From the NCBI GenBank assembly GCA_963556255.1, contig OY744608.1, positions 11,959,519 to 12,023,518 of the forward strand: a stretch of DNA of 64,000 nt, in the 5' to 3' direction. The notes under the pieces were generated by a model. It saw only the letters and a list, made by a program, of their open reading frames with translations. It searched no databases and was not told the DNA's origin. Positions 1-13,225 of the stretch are shown here, in pieces. How positions within the stretch are numbered: the stretch's first letter is position 1; every line of letters begins with the position of its first letter. The DNA is from Allolobophora icterica. Its lineage: Eukaryota > Annelida > Clitellata > Crassiclitellata > Lumbricidae. Both the position numbers and the translations under genes were made by a program.

Positions 1-140
1 ATATCACAAACCAATAAAATATTCAAAATTTCCCAACTAATTATCGAGTTATCAAAATGTTACACAATGTAACACAAAAACCATTTTTCAACTTTCCAAA
101 CTAGAACTAATGGGTAATGATGTTTTGAATGGATAATGAA

Positions 141-309
141 CAGAGGCGTAGCGACCGCCCTCCGTACCCTCCGACCGGAGGGGGCCCATTCTTGGAAGGG
201 GGCCCTAAAAGTGTCAAAAAATGACCGTGAACATATGAACCCTGTATATTGTATATTACCGCATTCCCGTTTCCGCATTGTAAGGGGCCCCTTTGTTGCT
301 ACGGCTCTG
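141..309. mobile_element. hAT-type MITE with perfect 8-bp TSD
   Basis: Terminal inverted repeats are CAGAGGCGTAGCGACC on the left and, in reverse complement, CAGAGCCGTAGCAAC on the right. They are flanked by the direct repeat ATAATGAA at 133-140 and 310-317. The 169-bp length and lack of coding capacity indicate a non-autonomous copy. Confidence 0.88.
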
Positions 310-317
310 ATAATGAA

Positions 318-1690
<1,373 letters not shown>

Positions 1691-1695
1691 ACATC

Positions 1696-1798
<103 letters not shown>

Positions 1799-2220
1799 AC
1801 AACCCTTGGGAAGAAAAAGCAAACTGAAACCACAAGTCAACTTTGAAAAACTCTAAGCGACAAAAGGGAAACCACAAGTCAACGTTGGAAATCCACAAGA
1901 CAAACTGAAACCAAAGATGAGGAAAGCCCTCAAGACAATTGGGTAAAAACATCTACAGTTGAGGTCATAGGTCATAAGCAAACCTTTCATTAGGGGGTTG
2001 GTAAAGGCACCTTACTCCTTAGAGTGTGATATACCAAGAAACTTCTTTAAACGTCGGTCTCCAATGGCAGTCAGAGGGGTAGAAATAATTTGTGCAGATA
2101 ACATGCCTCCCTCTTTACATGATCTCTAATACATGCTGGGTCTCATTTTGATGTCCGCATGCTAGTATGGTCATTGGTACCCATTTGTAAGCAACCTCTT
2201 AGCTTTTTCAAATTAGCCAG

Positions 2221-2245
2221 ATGCATACATACATACATACATACA

Positions 2246-2275
<30 letters not shown>
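2221..2275 (+). repeat. (CATA)n microsatellite
   Basis: Twelve or more tetranucleotides, grading into a short CA run. Confidence 0.95.
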
Positions 2276-2279
<4 letters not shown>

Positions 2280-2544
2280 CACACACACACACCTACATAC
2301 ATACATAGCGTTTCTTATCCACCATAGACTGCCTTCTGTCCTAGCAGACTGATCTTCCGGATATTGATTGACCTGATTGCAGCTTAGTTTTGGTGCCCCA
2401 TTGGTTGATGCCTTGTACATTCGACACCGGCACGAAAGAAGTCATTGATTAACTATTATTAATTAACTAACTAATTACATCATATAAACTTGCAGTCAAA
2501 ACTGAGAACGACATATGGATTTTGACAGCTTTTAAGAGGTTCTT

Positions 2545-2594
2545 ACAAAGCACTCTAGAAAAGTCCAGACACACACACACAAACACACACACAA

Positions 2595-2647
<53 letters not shown>

Positions 2648-2655
2648 AACACACA
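2545..2655 (+). repeat. retroelement 3' end joined to an (AC)n tract
   Basis: The phrase AAGCACTCTAGAAAAGTCCAG at 2549-2569 resembles the GGCGCTATATAAGT 3' end seen many times in the window. It runs directly into an (AC)n array of about 85 bp. Confidence 0.65.
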
Positions 2656-2984
2656 CATTCAGTTAATGCACTGATGAGTTATTTTTTCTTTATAATATTG
2701 TAAGAAACACTACAGCCAAATTTTGCTGAGGCAAGCACAATTTGTGTAGAGAACGGTCAGTCTCTCGTGAGTGCCATTCTCCAAGCGCTGCCAGAGGAGA
2801 GAAACCATTTGTAAACATATACACTACACAGTACATGGGGTGGGGGTAAGTTTTATGGAAATGTAATAATTTAATGTGAAGTAATGTAATTTTACGTTAC
2901 AATGCTGCAATATTGAGCTTGCACACAGACATTTATTCAAGGGTGATCTGTGGGTTGGATTTAGCAAAAAATTATTATTACGAA

Positions 2985-3140
2985 TATTTTTAACATGTGC
3001 AAAGTCACACAGAAATGTGAATCTGAGGCACATTTCGTCAGTCACCAGGTGAAGAACAGTTAGATATCCAGATGTTTGAAATTAAGGAAAGAAAGTAAGT
3101 TTTGAGGCATTTCTTTAAAGACAAAAGAAGAAGAAAAAAC
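2985..3140 (-). mobile_element. LINE 3' UTR fragment (same family as 41160-41950)
   Basis: Shares a long stretch (TGTGAATCTGAGGC ... AGTCACCAGGTGAAGA ... TTTTGAGGCATTTCTT) with the LINE ends at 41215-41600 and 56040-56150. It has no coding part and is 5'-truncated. Confidence 0.75.
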
Positions 3141-3670
3141 ATGAAAAGAACATGAAAAAAGAACAAATGTGGGTCCCATGTGGGCCTTACTTTTGTGGGC
3201 ATATATAGTTCCACCTAAGCCTGCACAAATACTGCTAAAGAACTTAACGGTAAGGTGCCTAATGCATCTGTTTCCAGCCACCTGAAACCAGAGGACCATG
3301 CCCTCACTCCTCCACACCGAAATTAGGTTACTCGCTGTTAAAGGAGGCTGCTGCGTAATAACAAAGATGATCCGCGTCGCCCTCCTTAGTCCAGGCTTGG
3401 AACTAGCACCGCCAGAGTACGGCAGTGGCGGAGGTATGTATACCTATGTCAAGCTCTACGAAGCTGTACAGAGGAGAAGGCAGAGGCTGTTGTCTCACCT
3501 GAGCATTCGTATATATGGACCCAGTCAAGATCCCTTGGACAGCTAAAGCCACTCGCTCAAAATAACACGAAATTGTTTCCGCGAATAACAACAGGTCCAG
3601 AGTTCCCAATTCCGACGACTAATCAACATCCGAGTCTCTGTCTTATTTCAAAGTCACAGCATGTACCACC
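3141..3670. other. no gene seen
   Basis: Ordinary-composition sequence; short open frames only. Confidence 0.4.
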
Positions 3671-3675
3671 AAACA

Positions 3676-3932
3676 AACGCAGGCAGACAGGCACGCAGAA
3701 AGACACGCAGGCACGCAGACAGGCAGGCAGAGGCAGGCAGACAGACAGACAGGCAGGTAGGCTGTTCCACGGCATATCAACAAACTCATTAAATGATAGT
3801 ATTTCGGGTAGATTGTCGCAGCACGAACTGAGTTCCAGAACACTTCGGCATTTTCTGTGTCTATTACGTATGTATGTATGTATGTATGTATGTATGTATG
3901 TATGTATGTATGTACGTACGTACGTATGTATG

Positions 3933-3960
<28 letters not shown>
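3676..3960 (+). repeat. GCAG/ACAG-rich run followed by (TATG)n microsatellite
   Basis: 3681-3757 is an impure AGGC/AGAC tract. 3868-3960 is (TATG)n with a short GTAC-containing interruption near 3912-3924. Confidence 0.92.
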
Positions 3961-3964
<4 letters not shown>

Positions 3965-4312
3965 CGAACACTTCTACGGTGCTTCGATAAACTATAACAA
4001 GACGTGCTGAGGCACGGCTATCGAACAGATCTAAATGGGTGTGCCTTCACATGAGCTGAAAATGTTCCTTGAACTATTTGAAACAGTACAGTTTACTACG
4101 GGACTGCCCCATGCAGAATGGTCCAATGCAAGAGAAAGGATGCTGTGTACAAACTGCCGCACGCGATCGCGGAACCAAACAGGTCCCACGTGCTGCAGAG
4201 CGCAGCGTTCGTCCATCCGGTTGGATCAATACAGGCAAACTGAGCTTCCTGGTGTATGCTGGGGCCGAAGCAACCTTCGACGTACGGTTGACGAGGAGGA
4301 TTGCAATTTTAA

Positions 4313-4388
4313 TGTACACTTCAGAACTGTTGTAAAGCGAGCATTGTCATGCGACTATACTCGCTTTACAACAGTTCTGAAGTGTACA
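4313..4388. repeat. perfect 29-bp inverted repeat (hairpin)
   Basis: Arms 4313-4341 and 4360-4388 are exact reverse complements around an 18-nt loop. The similarity continues imperfectly for about 8 bp outside (AATTTTAA against CTAAAACT). It could be a foldback MITE or a small-RNA precursor. Confidence 0.9.
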
Positions 4389-5340
4389 CTAAAACTGTTG
4401 TAACATACTGTATAATAGTCTGTATTGTATCATAACATTGCAATGTTACCATACAGAGCTTGTAATGTCAAAGAATTTAAACTGTTCTGTTTTGACACAA
4501 GAAGCGGTTTTCCACACATTCATATTCTGTTAATATTCACCCTCTGAATTGGACCAGTTCAGCATGGAAACGTTCAGACGTTATAGACGGATGCCTCATG
4601 CATTGCTCTAAAATGAGCTACAAAATTTATGACATCAGATTTAATAAAATCAGATTTAATAAAATTATATCCAAGCAACTGTAATGAAGAATTTGTCAAA
4701 GAATATTATACGCCTCTTGATTACAGTGGAAACTCGTTATACCGCTGTCCAGAACTGCCTAACAATGAGGTCATGTTGCAATGAGATCTAAAGCTGTACT
4801 AAATTATGATTGCACATCCCCAACTGCCTGATATCAGAATTTATTTAGTAATGGAGTCTCCCCTAAGAAATTTCTGGTAAACTGTCATACAGCTTCCACA
4901 GAAGCAACCTCCAAATCTGTAACTATTCCAGATCCTTATTATAGTGCACTTCACCCAACAGATTTCTACTGTATACACTTCCCCAACAGAATACGATAGT
5001 TTAACAACGGTTTCGCTTGCACACACCGACCACCGATTGACGACGCCTTGTGCATGATAATAAACTGCACTATGGAAGTCATCAGGTTAGATAAGATTAG
5101 ATCAGACTATAGATTAGATTAGACGTAACAACACAATTTCTGTTTGGGGAAATGGATTCCAAATTTAATTCAGCTGTTGAACCTGACCTCATTAAAACAC
5201 AACCTTGTTATAAGATCTGGTAATCGGTATGGTTCCCAGAGCTACATCATAAGGAGGCTTCACTGTATCAGTATTTCAAATATAAGCAAGAGATGGCAAC
5301 AATATTAAACTTAGCCGCCGCTGCCACACTTGAGGGAGTG
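4389..5340. other. no gene; one retroelement tail
   Basis: At 5066-5125 GCACTATGGAAGTCATCAGG runs into (GATTA)-type repeats, matching other retroelement ends. Nothing else can be supported. Confidence 0.5.
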
Positions 5341-5540
5341 CCAGTCCGAAGCCTGGATACAGAAGAGGGACACTAATCATCTTCCTTATTACACAACGTC
5401 ATTAAACAGAAACTACCTATCTACCTACTGTACTGGGGTGGTGCCAGTCCTAAGCATAGATAAATGAGGAGGGCAACAGCAATCCTCGATGTGACACAGC
5501 GTCATAAGCAGTAACTACCTACCTACACACCTACCTATAA
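5341..5540. repeat. two diverged direct copies of a roughly 103-bp unit
   Basis: The copies begin GCCAGTCCGAAGCCTGGATA (5341) and GCCAGTCCTAAGCATAGATA (5444). Both continue to AC..CGTCAT.AA.CAG and end in ACTACCTA repeats. A related phrase occurs at 12212-12262, so this is a dispersed repeat. Confidence 0.7.
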
Positions 5541-6538
5541 GAATGGGACTCCTCTTCAGTCATATTATTATTAACAGTGGTATTTCAAAGGTCATTTTTT
5601 ACATAATTTATTAACATAATCATTAAAAAATTTAAACAAAACTAACTTCCGACAAGACTAATCGTTTTCTATCATTTTTATTGCTACTTATTTTTTTCGA
5701 CTAATCTGACTCTGCCAAAATAAATTAAATGGCTATAGACTGTGCTAAGGTTTTCACAAGACTTATTACCTGGATTCCTTTGCATTTATTTGGTTAATAC
5801 ACAAATCTCAAATGCCCTACCACAACAAAACGCAAATTAATTATCTTTTGTTAAGCTCATCTAGGTTAAAGCCTTTTAAAGTGGGCTGCCCTAGTCAGGA
5901 ACAGAACAATCCTTTATACCTTTAAATTTAATTGTAAAAAAACACTGCCACTTTATAATACAAGTTTCTTATTTTACCATGGCCGCACATAATTAGAAAC
6001 AGAAAGTCGCTCTAATCTAATCAAATCTAATCTAATCTAATCCAGGTACTTCCATAGCATTCTTGGCATTACAATGCACAATGCATTGATCAATCAATGA
6101 TTGTTTCTACAGCATCACAGGTAGACACAGGATGATCATACTACGAAAGAAACTGTAAGCAACTCAACCTGTTATGCAAACAAGGCTGCACAGAACAACA
6201 AATAAGACCGGAACTGCACACTATCTTTTTTCCAGATAATTTTACTCATCATCATCATCACCACCATCAGCACCACCATCAGCAGCAACAGCAGCAGCAT
6301 CCCCGGAACTGTCACGGCAATCGAATTCTTTATGACCTCATAAGCATCCTAAAGAAACTAGGCCTAGGGTCATCCCATACGGCTGTTGCTCTGGCTGGTC
6401 CTTCGCTGCTGCGCAAGTAATCTTCCTCCTAATATTCACGCTCAACCACAGCTAACTGTAGATGGCCGGACTGTTGCAGCTGAGGACCTACAGGTTTCAG
6501 CAGGGCTGTCATGTCCTTAGCACCTCTGATAAGCAATA
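5541..6538. other. no gene; retroelement tail at 6008-6060
   Basis: AT-rich sequence. On the minus strand GCTATGGAAGTACCTG leads into (GATTA)n at 6045-6008, the same arrangement as at 24950 and 5080. A short CAC/CAG-rich run lies at 6247-6300. Confidence 0.5.
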
Positions 6539-6830
6539 CTCTACACCAGTGGTTTTCAACCGGGGTTCCGCGGAACCCAGGGGTTCCGCGGGCGTCGGCC
6601 AGGGGTTCCGCGGCAGCAGTCCTAAATTTAAAACCACCAACTGATTTCACAAAAGGATGAACAAATAACAGAATTCTTCACAGCTTTCAGGCGTTCATGC
6701 TAGACACAATTCTATGTTAACATAATTAACATTATTACGGGAATGTATCGTTGCATTTTATATTTGCATTGCATTTTTACGTGGGTGAACGGCGGGGTAG
6801 GCTAACGATAGGCGCTCTGATATAGCCAAC

Positions 6831-7485
6831 CCTCTTGGCGTGAAATTGGTTTAATTACCCCCGACCTGATCCCGTTTGGGATAGAGGGAGAATGTGCCAA
6901 CAATAGCCCTGAATTGCTAAGATGACCATGGGTCGAGCCGAGTGCCAACCGCTTGGTGCAGTTGTGATTGCACCGTGTTTACTGACTGTTGTGTAGAACC
7001 TCGTATATATGTAGCCCGGGCGGAGGACTGGCACATACCATTACAGTTATTGGGACCACGAGAGAGGACCAAGAGGAGAGAGGCAGGTACCTTAGAGTGG
7101 ACCGGAAACTGCTATGCGGCCGCCTGTAAGCGAATTGTTGTTGGTCCGTTTTTGCCGTTCAGTTGCGTGCAGGACGAAATCTGGAATCTCCGACCCCCAG
7201 AGGAAGAAGTGAGCTCACTATTGCCTACCTGGAACTAGCGATGGAAGCTGTATCAAGGCACTCCGTGGACGAGTGTCCCACTACCCATCAGTGCTGGAGG
7301 TAGGTCTGGAGAGGGTAGTGATCAGAGACACTTGTCCGCTACCACCACTCCCGTAATAGGGGTACCAGGAGTGGCCACCTACGTCGTGCCTTAAATGTCA
7401 AAGTGAAGAAGTTAAAAAAAACTCAAGGGTAAAGCGGTAGTGACTAGTAGGCCTATTCTGTTAAGAATAGTTCATAATAAGGCGT
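6831..7485. other. unidentified filler inside the outer hAT
   Basis: Moderately GC-rich sequence with no clear reading frame. It may be the 5' part of the LINE that becomes recognisable at 7490, or a separate insertion. Confidence 0.35.
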
Positions 7486-8224
7486 CCTCGAACCAAAATT
7501 CTAGATACCCCTCCGCCCATTGCTGGGATCGTACGTGTAAATGAAATAAAAATTTTGGGAGTCACTCTTTCTGAAAAAATTGGGTTCTCCTCGCACATTA
7601 ACAACATCTGTTGTAAAGCTAAACAATCCTTTTTTGCTCTGCGAGTCCTGGTTTCGCATGGATTAACTGGAAGCCGCCTTCATGATGTTGTACGTTCCAC
7701 CACAGTGGCACGAATGTTGTACTCATCTCCAGTCTGGTGGGGATTTTCCAATGGTCTTGAGAGAGAACGTCTCTCTGCCTTGATACGTAAGCTTAAGCGA
7801 CAAGGGTATCTGCCAACTGATACTCCTACATTTGACCTGTTGTGTTCTAAGGCGGACGATGCTCTCTTTGCAGCAATCCTTCAGAACCCAGGGCATGTCC
7901 TCCATGATTTGCTCCCTCCGATACGATCTACCGCAGGGCATTTTTTAACATGTTGACTGGTGGGGAAATTCCCCACCAGCCCTCTCGAATTCCCCACCAG
8001 TCCTTGCCCTTTTCCCCACCAGTGAATTTTGCCCTTTTTAGTCCCAAATAATTATTTTTTGTCATTTGTGTCACCTTATGCATAATTTATGATATACTGT
8101 AAATGCAATTGTCATTCACAACTAACATTTCAACGTTACATTGAACTTTTGACTACATGCGTTTGAACTTAATATGTGCCCATCATTAAGACACCAGTGC
8201 TTATTATGGGCACCACATCATCAT

Positions 8225-9780
8225 CATCATCATCAGGATCCGTGGGCCAAAGGCCCATAGGTGTCCAATGCAAGGTCTATCAGTTTTTTCCAAAGTCCCC
8301 GGTCTTCTTAAGCTGTGCAGATCTTGTTTACACCAATCTTCGATGTCGTCTGTCCACTCTCTGTTGGGTCTGCCCCTCCGCCCATTTCCATCCATAGTTC
8401 CCATCATCACGGTTTTTATTTTTCTATTATCCATTCTACATATATGTCCAAATAGACTTAGTTTCTCTTCATTATTGTTTGCATTAGATCTTTGTTTATA
8501 TTCAGTCTTCTTCGAACCTCCAAATTTGTCACCTTCATTGTCCAATTTAGGTGTAGTATCCTTCTATAGCAGTACATTTCAAATGCCAATATTTTATCCT
8601 GGTCCGTCTTTCTAATTGTCAGTGGCGGCGATCTTGTCTGAGAGGTGGGGGGGGGGACAAAGTCGGCCACGATCTCGTCGACGACCTTTTTAAAATTTTT
8701 CTGGCACTTCATCTCCAAAAAAAGTTGATGACCTTTTTTTTTAGTCATCAGCCTGTTTTTACAAATTTTTCCCAGTGGTAATTTTTTTCGTCCGTAGACC
8801 TTTTTCCCAGATCTGATCTTCAAAAAATCCAAAAAAATTTCCATCTCATCTTCCAAAAAAGTTGCTGACTTTTTTTTCCTCCACCTACTTTCGTGACTTT
8901 TCCATGCCTTCAAAATAGCTCATGACTTTTTTACTTTTTTTACTTATTCCTCTCCAAAAAATTTCTTTCCTTCTCTTACACAATTTCTTAATTTCATAAC
9001 TTTTTTCTTCAAATTTTGGGGGGACACTTCTGCTCAAAACAACTTTTCTTGTCATTAAGGCACTCAAAACTCATTTTCGCCCTCACACACAACTGCATTT
9101 CTTGACCTTTTTTGATGTATCTTCAAAATTTGTGGGGGGGGGGGGTCCGATGTATGGCGTGACCCCCCCACTCTTAAAGGTGGGGTCTTGTCCCCCTCGA
9201 CCCCCCTAGATCGCCGCCCATGTTAATTGTCCATGATTCACAGGCATAAAGAGCTGTGCTAAACACACATGTTTTCAAGATATTTAATTTGGTCTTGTAA
9301 CTGATTTGTTTGGTCTTCCATATGGTGTTTAGTCCTGCCATGACTCCCTTTGCCTTTACTATTCTTGCCTTTATGTCTCTTGTGCAATCATTATTCCATG
9401 TTAGCAAACTGCCTAAGTACACAAATTCCGTTACATTTTCAATCACCTCCTCTTGCACTCTTATTTCCTTTTCTATTGTCTCTGCCAAATACCATTGTTT
9501 TTGTTTTTTCCACATTTATTGTTAATCCAGCACGTTTGGCAGAAATGTGCAACCCACAAACACTTTCTTGCAATGTCTCACAGCTGTTCTCTAACAAGTC
9601 AATATCATCTGCAAATCGTAAGTTGTTAATCTGTTCTCCTTGTACCGAGATTCCAGTTCCATTATCTTGGATCATATTCATGACTCTCTCCAAGTAAGTA
9701 ATAAATGTATTAGGTGACACTGGATCTCCTTGCCTTGTTCCTATGGGCACACAGGGCTCTTTATATTTTCCATATTTTAG
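8225..9780 (-). pseudogene. non-LTR retrotransposon reverse transcriptase, 5'-truncated and interrupted
   Basis: Minus-strand frames show GTRQGDPVSP, then NNLRFADDIDLL with the catalytic FADD motif, then VYLGSLLTW and FSTALYACESWTI. After the MITE they show KILAFEMYCYRRIL, LFGHICRMD and GRRGRPNREWTDDIEDW. The element ends in an (ATG)n tail at 8216-8233. The RRGRP..W module and simple-repeat tail suggest an RTE-like or related clade. The full ORF is missing upstream of GTRQGD. Confidence 0.85.
8620..9222. mobile_element. hAT-type MITE (family A, 603 bp) inside the LINE RT
   Basis: It starts CAGTGGCGGCGATC; its right end in reverse complement is CATGGGCGGCGATC. The flanks CTAATTGT (8612-8619) and TTAATTGT (9223-9230) form an 8-bp TSD with one change. 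Removing the element rejoins YACESWTI with RKTDQDKILAFE of the host LINE. A shorter copy lies at 41290-41538. Confidence 0.88.
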
Positions 9781-9939
9781 AAGTAAATTTTTACATCTTA
9801 TTGTTATTTCAACCAGTAGGCCTACCTAGTGACAAAAGTATTTAAAATTAGTTTGACAAACATTGTTTTATTTGGTCCTAATAATAATTTGATTATGAAC
9901 TATGACATAAAATCCTTAAGGTGCCCATAATTGGGTACC

Positions 9940-10410
9940 GTACTATACCCTAAGCGTCCTTGGCTTAAAATCTTGAAAACTCATAAAGCCACATATTTTC
10001 GTACATCGAAGAAAAAGACGAATTTGCTACATCCTGAGCTCAAAGATGCCAAACAGTTTCCTCGACATCACGAAGTGCGTTTCGCTCAGCATCAGGTACA
10101 ATTGATGTTACAGCCTATTGAGTAACATTCATGGCTGCAAGGCTGTGTGGAATAAACTAAAGCAAAATGGGGACCGTAAAGAGAAGGCTGAAGCTCGAGG
10201 TTTCACAAAGACTTGGAGTGACAGACAAATGTGGATATCTGCATTAATGGACGATATCTTGGATGTATACCAAACTTTACAGAAACAATTCAGCGAGATG
10301 ATCTTGTCCTTTGTGACATACTGACATGCAGAGATGGCGCTCTTAGGAAGCTTCAACTGATGAAGAATGGACCGTATCCAGGTAAAGGTACTTGTTAAAA
10401 CAGAAAATGG
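9940..10410 (+). pseudogene. degraded hAT-like transposase remnant
   Basis: Two broken frames (about 10021-10120 and 10118-10320) contain VRFAQHQVQLM, GCKAVWNKL and DRKEKAEARGFTKTWSDRQ followed by WISALMDD. This resembles transposase-like proteins of the ZNF862 kind from memory. It has stops and frameshifts. It is probably the inner hAT's own gene. Confidence 0.5.
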
Positions 10411-11394
10411 CTGTACTAAATGTTTCTTGTTTATTAGACAATTATATAATAATAATAAATATTAAATTAATATTAAATTAAATTATGGCATTAAATAATG
10501 AATTAAATAATATAAAATATTATAATAAATAAATTATTAGTAATTATTCCTGAGGCCCACAGCTCAGAAAGGTTTCTCTGATTCAGTGCTTTTTGACTTA
10601 AAATTACGCGCGAAAAATGCCCTTTTTCAAAATTCCCCACCAGTGAAAATTTCTTAAAAAATCCCCTGATCTACCGGATATTATCTTCGACCTCGCCGGC
10701 ATAATCGCGAGATACCACTATGTGATCCTTTGACGGGGAAGGGTTACATTGCTAGATTACTGCATAAATGATATGAAAACACTTGCTTTTTTAATTACTT
10801 ATTTTATCATTTTTATTTCGTTTTATTATTACTTCAATGTTTTACAATCAATGCTTCTAGCTTCTGTCCCATTGTGCGTTTGCTAATGGTGTAATAAAGA
10901 ATATACTTACTTACTTACTTACTTAAATAAATTTTGGAAGTTAATTACTTACAGCCCAGCGTTTCTATAGCTCTTCTATGCATCTGTCAGAATTAGTTGC
11001 CGGCAAAATACAGTACAACTACATGTTGTTTACCGACATTGTTTCTGTGCACTACTCTAGAGTGCTAGACTAAAGTATGTATTTATAATAGCCTGCACCT
11101 GAGATGCAAAAAACTTAGGGCCTATATTAAAAGTTGAACATTCTAAAATTTAAACATTATCCCAACATTACAAGTTACAATTACTTGAATTTCTTGGAAA
11201 ATGGACGGCTAAAACGCCCCGGGGTTCTGCGAGCAAATGAGTGCTTGTGTAGGGTTCCGTCACTACAAAAACGTTGAAAACCACTGCTCTACACAGAGAC
11301 GCTATATAAATCTACTAATACAATACAATATAGGCCTACTTTAATACCTTTTTAAAAAACCATCAAGCATGTATATAGGTGTTTGAAGACACTT

Positions 11395-11413
11395 TTTAGA
11401 AATCTGGCGCTAT

Positions 11414-11451
<38 letters not shown>

Positions 11452-11452
11452 A
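11395..11452 (+). repeat. short retroelement tail and (ATC)n
   Basis: (ATC)n at 11412-11452. Nearby, 11292-11333 shows GACGCTATATAAATCTACTA running into ATACA repeats. Confidence 0.85.
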
Positions 11453-11617
11453 ATGATCGTTATCCTCTGCTGCCCTGACTTACATTCGAACTTCTGAATT
11501 CACGGTCACATCCTTCCGTTAATTTCCATCCGCTAAAAACTTTCCTAATCTCTGGGCGTTACAACACCGCTTCTTAACAACCACGGGCCAACTGGAGAAG
11601 GCGAATCACTCACTCAC

Positions 11618-12130
11618 CTGTGGTCCGCTACTCCTCCGTCGGGGATCTGTGCCACAGACGACTACCACGGGCAGGTTGCCGAGGTGCCACGATTCACTTG
11701 TCTTATCTGGGCAGGTCCCTTCGACCAGCACAGGAGGCACCGTCTCGTCACACCAGTCCTCCCTCGCTCTCTCTATTGAGCGCCGGCCGCAGGCGCCCAT
11801 GCAGATTCCGCCGTTTACAGGCAATAATTCGGGACCGGTCCATTTCTCGCTCGAGGGGGGACAGGATGAGGATGAGGCGAAGCAGGGAAAGCGAACGCCG
11901 AGTCGCTAGAGACCGACGTAACGGCGTGAAAAATGAGACAGAAATGAATGAAACGGTCTCTCGCCGAGAAGTCTGAACGACCGACCGACTACTGTCTGTT
12001 GCGAATGAATTGTTGCTTGTCCAAGTCGGCGGAACACTCCACCAGCCGCTGGTGTTCGCTCAGCAGCAGCCTTTGAAGTCGATTTCGTCTCAAGAACCCT
12101 ACCTCTCTGTCTCGCTGCCCCCTCCTCCTT
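11618..12130 (-). other. GC-rich segment with a strong minus-strand donor: possible first exon
   Basis: About 510 bp of CpG-rich sequence in an AT-rich neighbourhood. On the minus strand GGACCACAG|GTGAGTGAG at about 11618/11617 matches the donor consensus perfectly. The frame upstream is open for about 70 codons, with an ATG near 11802 (MGACGRRS...). No homology is recognised and no partner exon is found to the left. It may be the 5' exon of a minus-strand transcript or chance. Confidence 0.35.
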
Positions 12131-13225
12131 CAGCAACCTTACACACCCTAAACTGCACGGTGTGATTTGCGATTTGGCTCCAGTGGGAGGGGGAGACGGT
12201 CTCTGTACTCAGGTGGTGCCAGTTCTAAGACTGGATGAAGGAGGAGGGCAACGTCAACTGCCCTGGCTGCCGTAAGATTTCGATAAACAATGGAAACTAT
12301 TATTACTTAAGTCTAATAATGAGAAGACCACCTATCTTCAGTGGGAAAAGCGGAGTAAGCCCCCCCCCATTTCTCTGTGAATCAACCTCTATGATAGAAA
12401 TATGTCTCTGCATCAGCGACATCCCTTCAAGGGAACTTAAATGCATTTCAGCTTGATTTTGGAGCGCCATAGGTTACACATTAATTAGACACCATTGAAA
12501 ACAATATGATTTCTTATTAATAATAAATTGAGGGTGCGGGATAGTCTAGTGGACTGTGGGAAGATCAAATGGCGACGGGGAGGACTGGCCCCTTCCCCAT
12601 ATGCCAAGGCTATGAAGAAATGAAGCCACTAACACTTCATACCCTGGATGCCTCTCGAGGACTGCTAAAAAAGAATAAATCCCAGCACCAGTTTAAGAAA
12701 ATCGACCCCATGCTAAAGGTTTATCTCGACATATCCTGTTCATGCTCAGCCTTACAAATCAAGACCTTAAATGGACCATATGTAACATAAACCGGTTGTA
12801 GCGTTGCATGAACGACCGCAGATTGCTTAGATCAACATTGCCTCGTAATAGGAAGCAGTGACCGCATTTGCTTCGACAGAATGACGGAGTGTCACCTTTC
12901 AGCAAGATCAAACACAATTGTCTAACTGTATAAACACAACAACTGTGATTTGTTATCCAGCCAACTGCTTCAATCACTTCTAAGTGTCTGCTAGTGCTTC
13001 TGCTTCAGTCTCGATGAGGTCTCACCCGCCAGGGTCTCGCCAAACAATCAGATGCAGTCACACACAATCAACTGGACTCATAGCCATTATCCTTGAGTTC
13101 TTACAGTTCTTGGTAATATTCGACTGCCATCAAAACGTGGCTGATGCAACTACATCTGCCCCTAATCTTCTACGCAACCAAACTAAACTGCATGTAAATG
13201 GCTCCTGATACACTTATTGTCTTTG
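12131..13225. other. no gene seen
   Basis: Contains a copy of the GCCAGT dispersed repeat near 12212. Otherwise nothing recognisable. Confidence 0.4.

Larger units (their letters stand above)
7934..10668. mobile_element. inner hAT element inserted into the LINE
   Basis: The ends are CAGGGCATTTTTTAA and, reverse-complemented, CAGGGGATTTTTTAA. The TSD is ATCTACCG at 7926-7933 and 10669-10676. Both ends also carry an internal TTCCCCACCAGT motif. Joining the flanks across the TSD restores the interrupted LINE frame, which confirms the boundaries. Confidence 0.92.
7490..10925 (+). pseudogene. CR1/L2-like LINE, reverse transcriptase C-terminus and 3' tail, split by an hAT
   Basis: Frame 7500-7933 reads ...LGVTLSEKIGFSSHINN... 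then LLPPIRST, typical of the region after the RT domain in CR1/L2/Rex-type LINEs. It is broken at 7934 by the inner hAT. It resumes at 10677 with GYYLRPRRHNREIPL-like coding, and ends in AATAAAGAATATACTTACTT repeats (10893-10925) typical of such 3' tails. 5'-truncated and dead. Confidence 0.82.
6547..11286. mobile_element. outer hAT element (4.7 kb) holding nested insertions
   Basis: The termini are CAGTGGTTTTCAAC and its exact reverse complement (14 of 14). They are flanked by the perfect 8-bp direct repeat CTCTACAC at 6539-6546 and 11287-11294. Its own sequence seems limited to about 6547-6830 and about 10930-11286; the interior is filled with other elements. I recognise no transposase of its own. 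Confidence 0.9.
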
